Below, in pieces: positions 55,662 through 64,000 of a stretch of 64,000 nt of DNA. The translations under genes and the position numbers were made by a program. A model generated the notes under the pieces. It worked only from the letters and a program-made list of their open reading frames with translations. It did not search any database and was not told where the DNA came from. Position 1 is the stretch's first letter. Each line of letters begins with the position of its first letter. The stretch spans positions 1 to 64,000 of the forward strand of contig NZ_CP009312.1 of assembly GCF_001293125.1 (NCBI RefSeq). Direction: 5' to 3'. The DNA is from Lawsonella clevelandensis (GTDB taxonomy: Bacteria; Actinomycetota; Actinomycetes; Mycobacteriales; Mycobacteriaceae).

Positions 55662-57323
55662 GTGACACTATCGCCCTCCGCAACACACACGTCTTCTGCA
55701 GGTGAAGCGGCCTCTTTAGGTCGCCCACGCGGCAGTATTCTGCGTGTTATCCACCGTGAAGAAGCCATCGTCGCCCCCCTGTCTGCTGAATCGACACGGC
55801 GTTGGCGTGTCGTCAGGCTCATCGGTACGATGGCGGCTCTCCTCATCGCCGTTGGGGGCTGGGGCGGCGGTGCGGTGATGGCGCAGAATCCTATTTCCAC
55901 GGTGCCCGTGTTGAATGTGTTGGCTCGCGCCCCATTCGCAGCAGTCGGTTTGTGTCTTATCGGGACTACTGTCCTCGTCGTCAGTTGGCTAACGATGATG
56001 CGCTACGCACTCCCCATCCGCCACTACCATCGGGGAGAGACAGACATCACCCAAATGACTCGTGGACAATCCTGGACGGTGTTAGCAGGGTGGTCTATCC
56101 CGCTCTTTTTTACAGCTCCGATGTTTTCCAAGGATGTCTACTCCTATGTGGCATTCGGCTATGCTGCGCACCAAGGCCTTGACGTTTACGCTGGAGGCCC
56201 GCAGGATCTTCTCCACGGAGGTCCCTTAGTGGACAACGTCCCCTTGGAGTGGCGTCACACCCCTGCCCAATATGGTGCCGGTCTTATTGCGATAGCACGT
56301 CTTATTGGTGCACTCACCGGAGAGAACATCGTTGCCGCGATTGTCTGTTACCGGGTCCTCGCGCTTATTTCTCTTGTTGTGCTGGCTATTGCTGTACGTT
56401 GGCTGGCACACCGCTGCAATATGCGGGCAGCAACCGCGCTGTGGTTAGGGGTACTTAACCCGCTTACGCTGTTCCATATGGTGGCTGGCATCCACAACGA
56501 GGGCATCATGCTGGCGCTGACAATGGTAGGTCTCGCGATTGGGTTGGAAGGCACCCGCTTCCCTCGGCGTTCGGTACGAGGTTGGGGGTTTCTCCTTCTT
56601 GGCGCTTGCCTGATCGCGTTGGGGGCGAGCATCAAATTACCTGCAATGGTGGCGCTGGGTTTTCTCGGTATGGAGGCTGCTCGTCGCTGGTGGAAACGCT
56701 GGTGGGCGATCCCTCTTATGGGTATCGTCATGGTCGCGATCATGGCGGTGACGGTAGTCTTGACTACAGTGCTTGGTGGGACCAGTTGGGCATGGATTAC
56801 GACTACAGGTGCGGCTGCCCAGTACCCCACAGTGCTGACGTTAACGAATGATGCTGCGAAGGCCGCGACTGCAGTGGGGAGCCTTTTGGGGCTAGGTAAC
56901 CACTATGAAGCGCTGCGTGGCCTTTTTATCGTGATTGGACTTCTTATTGCCACTGCATTCCTCTGCTGGGCGTTGTGGAAGGTGTACCTGGGAGAGCTTC
57001 ACCCGGTTGGCGGGTTTGGGATGTCAATGTTCGTCATCGTGCTGTGCTTCCCAGTAATGCACCCCTGGTATTTACTGTGGGGCGTGGTTGCGCTGTCGGC
57101 ATGGATTAATGATCGGCGCTATCGCATTCCTGTGGTGGTGATCTCCGCAATTGTGTCCATCTGGATCATGCCGCAGGGCGGCACTATGCCACTTTCTCTC
57201 AATGTGGCCCTCGTTATCGAGACGCTAGTGCTATTGGTAGCTGGGCTCTTTACGTGGCGCATGCTGTTCAATCGGGACAATGCGGTGCGTCACAATCGCC
57301 TTTCTGCGATGAATGAAAATTAA
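55662..57323 (+). CDS. mptB: Alpha-(1->6)-mannopyranosyltransferase MptB
   Basis: GT-C type polyprenyl-phosphomannose-dependent mannosyltransferase (553 aa, GTG start) that begins the mannan core of lipomannan/lipoarabinomannan. About twelve hydrophobic helices. The first extracellular loop carries FTAPMFSKDVYSYVAFGYAAHQGLDVY with the catalytic-type Asp; NPLTLFHMVAGIHNEGIM and HPWYLLWGVV are family markers. It uses the donor made by Ppm1 (10.1-10.9 kb). Divergent to sufR as in Rv1459c/Rv1460. Confidence 0.92.
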   Translation: MTLSPSATHTSSAGEAASLGRPRGSILRVIHREEAIVAPLSAESTRRWRVVRLIGTMAALLIAVGGWGGGAVMAQNPISTVPVLNVLARAPFAAVGLCLIGTTVLVVSWLTMMRYALPIRHYHRGETDITQMTRGQSWTVLAGWSIPLFFTAPMFSKDVYSYVAFGYAAHQGLDVYAGGPQDLLHGGPLVDNVPLEWRHTPAQYGAGLIAIARLIGALTGENIVAAIVCYRVLALISLVVLAIAVRWLAHRCNMRAATALWLGVLNPLTLFHMVAGIHNEGIMLALTMVGLAIGLEGTRFPRRSVRGWGFLLLGACLIALGASIKLPAMVALGFLGMEAARRWWKRWWAIPLMGIVMVAIMAVTVVLTTVLGGTSWAWITTTGAAAQYPTVLTLTNDAAKAATAVGSLLGLGNHYEALRGLFIVIGLLIATAFLCWALWKVYLGELHPVGGFGMSMFVIVLCFPVMHPWYLLWGVVALSAWINDRRYRIPVVVISAIVSIWIMPQGGTMPLSLNVALVIETLVLLVAGLFTWRMLFNRDNAVRHNRLSAMNEN

Positions 57324-57445
57324 AGCTAGACAACAGGTCTCTTGATCTTTAGGGTACATTTGGCAAATTCTAGGAAACTCCCCTCCTGTAGATTTGCCGT
57401 TGTTGCAGGAAAGCAGAAAAGCCGCAGAATAACTCGATAATTCAC

Positions 57446-57474
57446 GTCGACAAACCAGGTTGTCCGCCTACACT
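57446..57474 (+). promoter_or_regulatory. Possible tkt promoter
   Basis: GTCGAC (57446-57451) and TACACT (57469-57474) with 17-bp spacing, 45 bp before the tkt start codon. The -35 match is weak. Between mptB and this point only an imperfect inverted repeat (GGCAAAT 57362-57368 with ATTTGCC 57392-57398) is seen, possibly the mptB terminator. Confidence 0.35.
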
Positions 57475-57518
57475 AAACAGAAAGAACGCTTAGTGGACCA
57501 CTGAACAAGGAGCACTCC

Positions 57519-59612
57519 ATGTCATTGAGCCCGGAACTCAAGAAATATGTAGAACCGAACTACCCCAGCGATTGGACCGAACTCGATAGCAAAGCTGTCG
57601 ACACTGCCCGTCTACTCGCTGCCGACGCCGTCCAGAAGTGCGGCTCCGGCCACCCCGGTACTGCGATGAGTCTTGCCCCTCTCGCCTACACCCTCTACCA
57701 GCGGGTGATGCGTCTCGACCCGAAGGATCCAAAATGGGTTGGTCGCGACCGATTCATCCTCTCCTGTGGCCACTCATCCCTCACCCAGTACGTCCAGCTC
57801 TACTTCAGCGGCTGCGGCCTGGAGCTGCAGGACATCAAAGATCTCCGCACTTGGGGATCTCTCACCCCCGGCCACCCCGAGTACGGTCACACTGATGGTG
57901 TGGAAATGACCACCGGCCCGCTCGGCCAAGGTCTTGCTACCTCGGTGGGTATGGCCATGGCGGCACGCCGTGAACGCGGCCTTTTCGACCCCGAGGCTGC
58001 AGCTGGCGAGTCTCCCTTCGATCACTACATCTACGTCATTGCCTCGGACGGTGATTTCCAGGAGGGTGTCACCGCGGAAGCTTGTTCACTTGCTGGTACT
58101 CAGCAGCTCGGCAACCTCATCGTTCTCTACGATGACAACGACATTTCGATTGAAGAAAACACCGATATCGCCTTTACCGAGGATGTCGCTGCCCGTTACG
58201 AAGCCTACGGTTGGCACGTTCAGCATGTTGACGGCGGCGAGAACATTGCCGACATCGAAGCTGCTATTGACGCCGCTAAGAAGGTCACGGATAAGCCTTC
58301 TCTCATTGTTGTACGCACCATTATTGGTTACCCTGCGCCCACCAAACAGAACACTGGTTCCTGCCACGGTGCGGCACTGGGCGTCGATGAAGTTCGTGCC
58401 ACCAAGGAAGTCCTCGGATTCAATCCCGATGAGGACTTCGCTGTCGCCGACGAGGTTATTGAGCACACTCGTAAGGCAGTCGATCGTGGTGCCGATGCGC
58501 ATGCGGATTGGCAGAAGAGCTTCGATGCATGGGCAGCTGCCAACCCGGAAAAGAAGGAACTCTTTGACCGTCTGTTCGCCGGCGAGCTTCCGGATGGTTG
58601 GGATGCTGATCTTCCGGTGTGGGAGGAAGGCGCCTCGGTAGCTACCCGTAAGGCTTCAGAAGGTGCCATCAATGCACTCGCAGGTACCCTTCCCGAGCTG
58701 TGGGGTGGCTCCTGTGACCTTGCAGGCTCCAACAACACGGTTGTGAAGGGCGAGAGGTCCTTTGGCCCGGCCGCCATCACCACCGAAACGTGGTCAACTG
58801 ACCCCTATGGCCGGAACCTCCACTTCGGTATTCGCGAACATGCTATGGGTGCCATTCTTAACGGCATCGCCCTCCACGGACCCACCCTCCCCTATGGTGG
58901 TACCTTCCTCATTTTCTCCGAGTACATGCGTCCAGCTATTCGTCTCGGTTCACAAATGGGGACCAATGTCGTCTATGTGCTGACCCATGACTCCATCGGT
59001 CTGGGTGAAGACGGCCCGACGCACCAGCCAGTCGAGCAGGTTGCGTGCCTGCGCGCCATTCCTGGTGTATCAGTGTTCCGCCCTGCAGATGCTAATGAGA
59101 CTGTCGCCTGTTGGAAAGCTGCGGTCCAGGATAAGCAAGGCCCGAAGGGACTCGCCTTGTCCCGCCAAAATCTTCCCGTCCTAGCCGGAACGAAGGAGCA
59201 GGCTGCAGAAGGCGTTGTCCGTGGTGGTTATGTTCTGCAGGACTGCGATGGCACCCCTGACGTTGTGCTGATCGGTACCGGCTCAGAAGTCCACCTGGCA
59301 GTCAATGCTGCTGCTGCTCTCGCTGAAGAGGGAATTAAGGCACGTGTCGTTTCCATGCCATGCCTCGATTGGTTCGAGCAGCAGGATGCCGACTACCAGG
59401 ATTCCGTCATTCCGAAGAACGTCAAGGCACGAGTTTCCGTTGAAGCCGGCTTGGCACTGTCCTGGTGGAAGATCCTTGGCGCTGCCGGCAAGGCTGTTTC
59501 CCTCGAACATTTCGGAGCCTCTGCACCCGCTGAAGAGCTGTTCGAACGTTTCGGTATCACTGCAGAAGCTGTTGTGGAAGCCGCGAAGGCTTCTCTTGCT
59601 GCCGCCAAGTAA
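57519..59612 (+). CDS. tkt: Transketolase
   Basis: Thiamine-diphosphate enzyme of the pentose-phosphate pathway (697 aa). The ThDP site GDGDF-like ASDGDFQEGVTAEACSLAG to NLIVLYDDNDISIE, the N-terminal substrate His in GSGHPGTAMS, and ILSCGHSSLTQY, LGEDGPTHQPVEQ and IREHAMGAILNG in the PYR domain are present. AAGGAG precedes the ATG. It is followed by tal (24 bp), but zwf, opcA and pgl, which usually continue the cluster in Mycobacteriales, are not here. The usual upstream ctaB is also absent. Confidence 0.97.
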   Translation: MSLSPELKKYVEPNYPSDWTELDSKAVDTARLLAADAVQKCGSGHPGTAMSLAPLAYTLYQRVMRLDPKDPKWVGRDRFILSCGHSSLTQYVQLYFSGCGLELQDIKDLRTWGSLTPGHPEYGHTDGVEMTTGPLGQGLATSVGMAMAARRERGLFDPEAAAGESPFDHYIYVIASDGDFQEGVTAEACSLAGTQQLGNLIVLYDDNDISIEENTDIAFTEDVAARYEAYGWHVQHVDGGENIADIEAAIDAAKKVTDKPSLIVVRTIIGYPAPTKQNTGSCHGAALGVDEVRATKEVLGFNPDEDFAVADEVIEHTRKAVDRGADAHADWQKSFDAWAAANPEKKELFDRLFAGELPDGWDADLPVWEEGASVATRKASEGAINALAGTLPELWGGSCDLAGSNNTVVKGERSFGPAAITTETWSTDPYGRNLHFGIREHAMGAILNGIALHGPTLPYGGTFLIFSEYMRPAIRLGSQMGTNVVYVLTHDSIGLGEDGPTHQPVEQVACLRAIPGVSVFRPADANETVACWKAAVQDKQGPKGLALSRQNLPVLAGTKEQAAEGVVRGGYVLQDCDGTPDVVLIGTGSEVHLAVNAAAALAEEGIKARVVSMPCLDWFEQQDADYQDSVIPKNVKARVSVEAGLALSWWKILGAAGKAVSLEHFGASAPAEELFERFGITAEAVVEAAKASLAAAK

Positions 59613-59636
59613 CCCTTAAGGAAGGACACATACATT

Positions 59637-60749
59637 ATGTCTATCAATCCCCGTATTGCCGCCCTCAAGGAGCTCGGCACTTCTGTATGGCTCGATGATC
59701 TCTCCACTGACCTGCTTGAGAGCGGGACTGTGGATGATTTCATCAATGAGACTGGCATTGTTGGCCTGACCACCAACCCTTCCATCTTCGAGAAGTCGAT
59801 CACTACGTCCTCCACATACGATGCCACCATCGCCAAATGTGCGGCGGCTGGAGAGAATGCCTCTGAAGCAACGTTCTCTCTCATATGCAAGGATGTCGAC
59901 GAGGCTTGTGAGAAGTTCCTTCCCGTCTGGGAGGCCTCCGATGGGGTCGATGGTCGCGTCTCTATCGAAGTTGAGCCTGGCTTCGCCCATGACACCGCTA
60001 ACACCGTTGAGCAGGCCCGTGCCCTGTGGAAGCGTCTGGACCGCCCTAACCTTCTCATTAAGGTTCCGGCAACCGCTGCTGGTATTCCCGCAATCAAGCA
60101 ACTCATCAGCGAGGGCATTAGCGTCAACGCCACGCTTATCTTCTCGGTGGAATGCTACGAAGCTGTCATGAACGCTTACATTGAAGGCCTTCGTGAAGCA
60201 AAAGAGAATGGCCTCGACATCTCCAAGATTGTTTCTGTCGCATCTGTTTTTGTTTCTCGACTGGACGGCGTTGTCGACAAGCAACTCACTGAGGTGGGAA
60301 CCGAGGAAGCGTTCGCTCTGCGTGGCAAGGCTGGTATCGCCAACTCCCGCCTTGCCTACGATGTCTTCGTCAAGGCGCATGCCGAGGGTGGACAGTTCGA
60401 TGATCTCGCAGCAGCGGGTGGCCGTCCCCAGCGTCTGCTATGGGCCTCCACCTCGGTAAAGAACCCTGACTACCCCGACACGCTCTACGTGGTTGAGCTG
60501 GCTGGCCCTGACACCGTCAACACGATCCCCCAGAACACCCTGAAGGCGATGGCAGATCATGGTGAAGTGAAGGGCGATACCTTGACGGGGACTGGCGAGG
60601 AAGCTGCTGCCGTATGGCAGGCCATTAAGGACCAGGGCGTTGATCTGAACGCCGTTGTGCAGATGCTGGAAGACCAAGGTGTTGCCTCATTTATTGAGTC
60701 GTGGAAGAACTTGGTCGCCTCTGTCGAATCCCGTATGAAGGAAGACTAA
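59637..60749 (+). CDS. tal: Transaldolase
   Basis: Pentose-phosphate enzyme moving a dihydroxyacetone unit via a Schiff base (370 aa, the long actinobacterial subfamily). The lysine-containing NLLIKVPATAAGIPAI (Schiff-base Lys in IKVPAT), GLTTNPSIFEKSI, VNATLIFSVECYEAV and RPQRLLWASTSVKNPDY are characteristic. Ribosome site AAGGAAGG upstream. A strong terminator follows, so tal ends the operon. Confidence 0.97.
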   Translation: MSINPRIAALKELGTSVWLDDLSTDLLESGTVDDFINETGIVGLTTNPSIFEKSITTSSTYDATIAKCAAAGENASEATFSLICKDVDEACEKFLPVWEASDGVDGRVSIEVEPGFAHDTANTVEQARALWKRLDRPNLLIKVPATAAGIPAIKQLISEGISVNATLIFSVECYEAVMNAYIEGLREAKENGLDISKIVSVASVFVSRLDGVVDKQLTEVGTEEAFALRGKAGIANSRLAYDVFVKAHAEGGQFDDLAAAGGRPQRLLWASTSVKNPDYPDTLYVVELAGPDTVNTIPQNTLKAMADHGEVKGDTLTGTGEEAAAVWQAIKDQGVDLNAVVQMLEDQGVASFIESWKNLVASVESRMKED

Positions 60750-60787
60750 GACGCATTAGCTTGACCTCCTGCTGAGTGTTTCATCAA

Positions 60788-60827
60788 TAAAAGGATCCCC
60801 TTCGAATAATCGAAGGGGATCCTTTTA
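60788..60827. terminator. Strong bidirectional terminator after tal
   Basis: Perfect 18-bp stem (60788-60805 with 60810-60827), AATA loop, A-run on one side and TTTTA on the other. Serves tal and the convergent secG. Confidence 0.95.
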
Positions 60828-60920
60828 TCAAGACTATGAAAGCCCCAACACCTAGTTAAGTGAAAATGAACGTCTACCTAGGTTAAAAGATATTCTAGTG
60901 CGGCGGTGAGCTGCTAACTA

Positions 60921-61157
60921 TTAGACTCCCAGGCGGATGACGACTCCCATTGCGATAATGGAGATCAGCCAGATCATCGCAAAGATAATGGTGAGTCGAT
61001 CGAGGTTCTTCTCCACCACGCTGGAACCAGAGAGGCTAGATTGGACGCCACCACCGAACAGGGAGGACAAGCCTCCACCCTTACCACGATGGAGAAGTAC
61101 CAGCAGCATCAGAACTAGGCTGCTCACGATTGCAAGTACAAGTAGGAAGATCTTCAT
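60921..61157 (-). CDS. secG: Preprotein translocase subunit SecG
   Basis: Small SecYEG component of 78 aa with two membrane helices (about residues 2-22 and 52-74). The connecting loop LLHRGKGGGLSSLFGGGVQSS is the standard SecG signature. It lies downstream of the tpi terminator, so it probably has its own promoter in the 61158-61252 region. The ppc gene often found next to it in Corynebacterium is absent. Confidence 0.93.
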   Translation of the reverse strand: MKIFLLVLAIVSSLVLMLLVLLHRGKGGGLSSLFGGGVQSSLSGSSVVEKNLDRLTIIFAMIWLISIIAMGVVIRLGV

Positions 61158-61252
61158 GGCGTCCTTCGTAAGTTAAATGCAGACTTCGCCAGTATACCGT
61201 TAAACAGGCAGAGAGACGAAGACGGCACGCGTGCTATCGCGGCTAACAGAAA

Positions 61253-61288
61253 GGGAGGAGCGGCACTCAAACGAGTACAGCTCCTCCC
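61253..61288 (-). terminator. Terminator after tpiA
   Basis: Stem GGGAGGAGC/GCTCCTCCC (61253-61261 with 61280-61288). The loop contains a second ACTC/GAGT pairing, and on the minus strand the hairpin is followed by TTTCTG. It lies 28 bp after the tpiA stop. Confidence 0.8.
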
Positions 61289-61315
61289 CTCTCTGTAGCC
61301 AACAGCGGCGAATGT

Positions 61316-62098
61316 TTAGGCAGCAGAGGAAGCGGCGAGTGCGCACAGCTTGGCAAACTCGTCAGCCTTCAGGGAGGCGCCACCGACGAGGCCTCCATCG
61401 ACGTCCTCTTCTGCAACGAGCTCGGCGACGTTGCCGGCGTTCATGGAACCACCGTAGAGGATACGCATGGAGTCAGCCAGCTCCTGATCAGCAATCTCGG
61501 CAATGGTATTGCGGATTGCAGAGCAGACTTCCTGAGCGTCCGCGGCAGAGGCTACCTTGCCAGTACCAATGGCCCAGATGGGCTCATAAGCGATGACAAC
61601 CTTGGCGAGTTCCTCTCGGCTCAGGCCATCGAGGGATGCCTTGGTCTGGGTAGTGACGAACTCAACGTGGGTACCCTGCTCGCGGATTTCCAGAGCCTCG
61701 CCCACACAAACGATGGGCTGCATGTTGTGAGCAATGGTGATCTTAGCCTTGGCAGCAACCTCAGCGTCGCTCTCGGCATGGTACTCACGACGCTCAGAGT
61801 GACCAATCACGACGTAGGTGCAGCCCAGCTTCTCCAGCATGGAGGGGGCAATTTCACCAGTATAAGCGCCGGATTCATGGGTAGAAATGTCCTGTGCACC
61901 ATAGGCGAGAGCCAGCTTGTCACCTTCGACAACATTCTGCACGGAGCGGATGTCGGTGAAGGGCGGGATGACAGCGACGTCAACACTTTCGGTGTACTTG
62001 TCGGGAAGAGCAAAGGACAGCTTCTGAACGAGGGCGATGGCCTCAAGGTGATTGAGGTTCATCTTCCAGTTACCGGCGATAAGCGGCTTACGAGCCAT
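61316..62098 (-). CDS. tpiA: Triosephosphate isomerase
   Basis: Glycolytic isomerase of 260 aa (TIM barrel). [11 protein letters not shown] with the catalytic Lys, [15 protein letters not shown] with the electrophilic His, [16 protein letters not shown] with the catalytic Glu, and [15 protein letters not shown] are complete. AAGGAG precedes the start. The gene is 29 bp downstream of pgk. Confidence 0.97.
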   Translation of the reverse strand: MARKPLIAGNWKMNLNHLEAIALVQKLSFALPDKYTESVDVAVIPPFTDIRSVQNVVEGDKLALAYGAQDISTHESGAYTGEIAPSMLEKLGCTYVVIGHSERREYHAESDAEVAAKAKITIAHNMQPIVCVGEALEIREQGTHVEFVTTQTKASLDGLSREELAKVVIAYEPIWAIGTGKVASAADAQEVCSAIRNTIAEIADQELADSMRILYGGSMNAGNVAELVAEEDVDGGLVGGASLKADEFAKLCALAASSAA

Positions 62099-62127
62099 GA
62101 GTTTTCTCCTTAGATAGAACGAAGACG

Positions 62128-63339
62128 TTACTTTTCAAGAACGGCGATACCGGGCAGATCTTTACCCTCGAGCAGTTCGAGGGAAGCGCCACCACCGGTG
62201 GAGATGTGCGAGAAACCATCTTCATCGAGTACGAGGGTGCGAACTGCTGCGGCAGAGTCGCCACCACCAACGACAGAGAAAGCACCATTTGCGGTGGCGG
62301 CAATAATTGCCTCGGCAACGCCACGGGTACCGTTGGAGAACTTCTCGAATTCGAAGACGCCGGCAGGACCATTCCAGAAGATGGACTTAGCTGCGGCAAG
62401 GCGTCCGGCAAACTTTTCAACAGACTTTGGGCCAACATCGAGACCCATCCAGCCGTCGGGGATTTCGTCGGCCGCAACGGTCTTGGAATCAGCAACCTTG
62501 TCGAACTTATCTGCAACGACAATATCGACGGGCAGGGAGATGACGTCGCCGTACTTCTCGAGCAGCTCCTTGCAGGTGTCCACCATGTCCTCTTCAAGGA
62601 GCGAGGTTCCCACCTCGTAGCCCTGAGCCTTCAGGAAGGTGAAGCACATGCCGCCACCGATGACGAGCGTATCAGCCTTCGGGGCGAGTGATTCGATAAC
62701 GCCGAGTTTGTCGGACACCTTCGAACCACCAAGCACCACAGCGTAGGGGCGAGCCGGATTTTCCACCAGCTGGGAAAGGGTCGTTACCTCATGCTCAACG
62801 AGCTTTCCGGCATATGCGGGAAGCAGCTTGGCGATGTCATAGACAGAAGCCTGCTTGCGGTGGACGACGCCAAAGCCGTCAGAGACAAAAGCACCGTTAT
62901 CGCCGGTGAGGGCCTTATACTCGGCAGCGAGGGATTGGCGTTCGGCTTCATCCTTGGAGGTTTCGCGGGCGTCGTAGCGGACGTTCTGGAGCAGCAGAAT
63001 ATCGCCGTCGTTAAGGCCACGGGCACGCTCAACTGCATCGGGGCCGGTGACGTCTTCGGCGATCTGAACGAACTGGCCAAGCTGGTTGCTGAGTTCTTCG
63101 GCAACGGGGGCAAGGGAGTAAGCCGGGTTCGGTTCGCCCTTGGGGCGACCGAGGTGGGCGGAGACGATTACGCGAGCGCCGCCGTCAAGAAGAGCTTTGA
63201 GAGTGGGAAGGGACGCGGTGATGCGACCCGGATCGGTGATCACGCCGTCCTTGAGCGGAACGTTGAGGTCGGAACGAACGAGTACGGTACGGCCAGCAAC
63301 GCCCTCAGCCAGAAGATCGTCCAGAGTTTGGACTGCCAT
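62128..63339 (-). CDS. pgk: Phosphoglycerate kinase
   Basis: Glycolytic kinase of 403 aa. [14 protein letters not shown] and [15 protein letters not shown] (substrate loops), [19 protein letters not shown] and the ATP-site [13 protein letters not shown] are present. An unusual [13 protein letters not shown] replaces the more common AHRAHAS-type loop at about residues 165-177, a mild variant. I use the ATG at 63339, with GGAG ~9 nt before it; the ATG five codons earlier lacks a ribosome site. Confidence 0.96.
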   Translation of the reverse strand: MAVQTLDDLLAEGVAGRTVLVRSDLNVPLKDGVITDPGRITASLPTLKALLDGGARVIVSAHLGRPKGEPNPAYSLAPVAEELSNQLGQFVQIAEDVTGPDAVERARGLNDGDILLLQNVRYDARETSKDEAERQSLAAEYKALTGDNGAFVSDGFGVVHRKQASVYDIAKLLPAYAGKLVEHEVTTLSQLVENPARPYAVVLGGSKVSDKLGVIESLAPKADTLVIGGGMCFTFLKAQGYEVGTSLLEEDMVDTCKELLEKYGDVISLPVDIVVADKFDKVADSKTVAADEIPDGWMGLDVGPKSVEKFAGRLAAAKSIFWNGPAGVFEFEKFSNGTRGVAEAIIAATANGAFSVVGGGDSAAAVRTLVLDEDGFSHISTGGGASLELLEGKDLPGIAVLEK

Positions 63340-63465
63340 AACTTTATTCTCCAATGATGTACGTGTGTAGAAGTGCTACACGGAATGCGATTGGAGAGGA
63401 GCTCGGGGAAGCCCTCTCTCCGGTTCTATTGTCCTCGATTTCAGCGTCAAGGGCTAGGTATGCAA

Positions 63466-63499
63466 CGAGCCTGGCCTATCACAGGATAGGCCAGGCTCG
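63466..63499. other. Perfect stem-loop between gap and pgk
   Basis: A 15-bp perfect stem (63466-63480 with 63485-63499) and ACAG loop, located within the gap-pgk space on the presumed gap-pgk-tpi transcript. There is no T-run on the minus strand, so it may be an mRNA-stabilising or processing element as well as a partial terminator. The remainder of 63355-63564 is probably a pgk promoter region. Confidence 0.7.
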
Positions 63500-63564
63500 G
63501 AGTCTACATCGTCATCGAATCACGACCACGGTGGGGAGTTTCGATGGCCTACGCTCTTACTAGT

Positions 63565-64000
<436 letters not shown>

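Overview
The window is a chromosomal segment of an actinobacterium of the order Mycobacteriales, on the Corynebacterium/Lawsonella/Dietzia side. The evidence is a set of gene neighbourhoods typical of that order: GarA/OdhI-FtsR-DUF151-MerR; RbpA facing Ppm1 and Lnt; pupylation genes next to tatAC and helY; mshC-DUF3090-uppP-pyrD; NlpC/P60-acn-ABC-F; sufRBDCSUT with mptB; and tkt-tal with secG-tpi-pgk-gap. The pup locus has no 20S proteasome genes. Several gene remnants suggest a genome undergoing reduction, perhaps that of a host-associated species. I cannot name the species. There is no phage, insertion sequence, CRISPR array or recognisable defence island.

Layout. 1-2.7 kb: metabolic and division regulators. 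2.7-9.5 kb: two CNNM/CorC-type membrane proteins, a few poorly known genes, a thioesterase, a divergent cyclopropane-synthase-like protein and a 560-bp non-coding stretch. 9.6-12.7 kb: rbpA, ppm1, lnt. 12.6-17.3 kb: a decayed cobalamin island in which cobN has lost its 5' part, cobG and cobIJ are frameshifted and cobH has an internal deletion. 17.3-19.5 kb: an acyltransferase and a DprE2-like reductase. 19.6-31.2 kb: a long minus-strand run trmI-arc-dop-pup-pafA-pafB-pafC-tatA-tatC-helY. 31.3-38.6 kb: RecB-like nuclease, hisG, hisE, a HAD hydrolase, a 71-codon scrap of metH, mshC, DUF3090, uppP, pyrD and one tRNA-Leu. 39-49 kb: membrane protein, DUF3097, peptidoglycan hydrolase, aconitase, ABC-F. 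49-57 kb: the SUF iron-sulfur operon with its repressor and a SufR-type operator, then mptB. 57.5-64 kb: transketolase, transaldolase, secG and the lower glycolytic genes, with gap cut by the window edge.

Functional links. The main biological story is linked gene loss. Four B12-biosynthesis genes are disabled, and metH, whose product is the B12-dependent methionine synthase, survives only as its last ~60 codons, 17 kb away. The pupylation system keeps ligase, ATPase, Dop homologue and Pup (already ending in Glu) but has no protease genes at the locus, and the ATPase lacks the C-terminal proteasome-docking tail. The pentose-phosphate cluster keeps tkt and tal but not zwf, opcA or pgl at this locus. 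The best regulatory signal is a perfect CAAC-N6-GTTG palindrome in front of sufR. I found no convincing new multi-gene system; the reductive-evolution pattern and several palindromic promoter elements are the parts worth following up.
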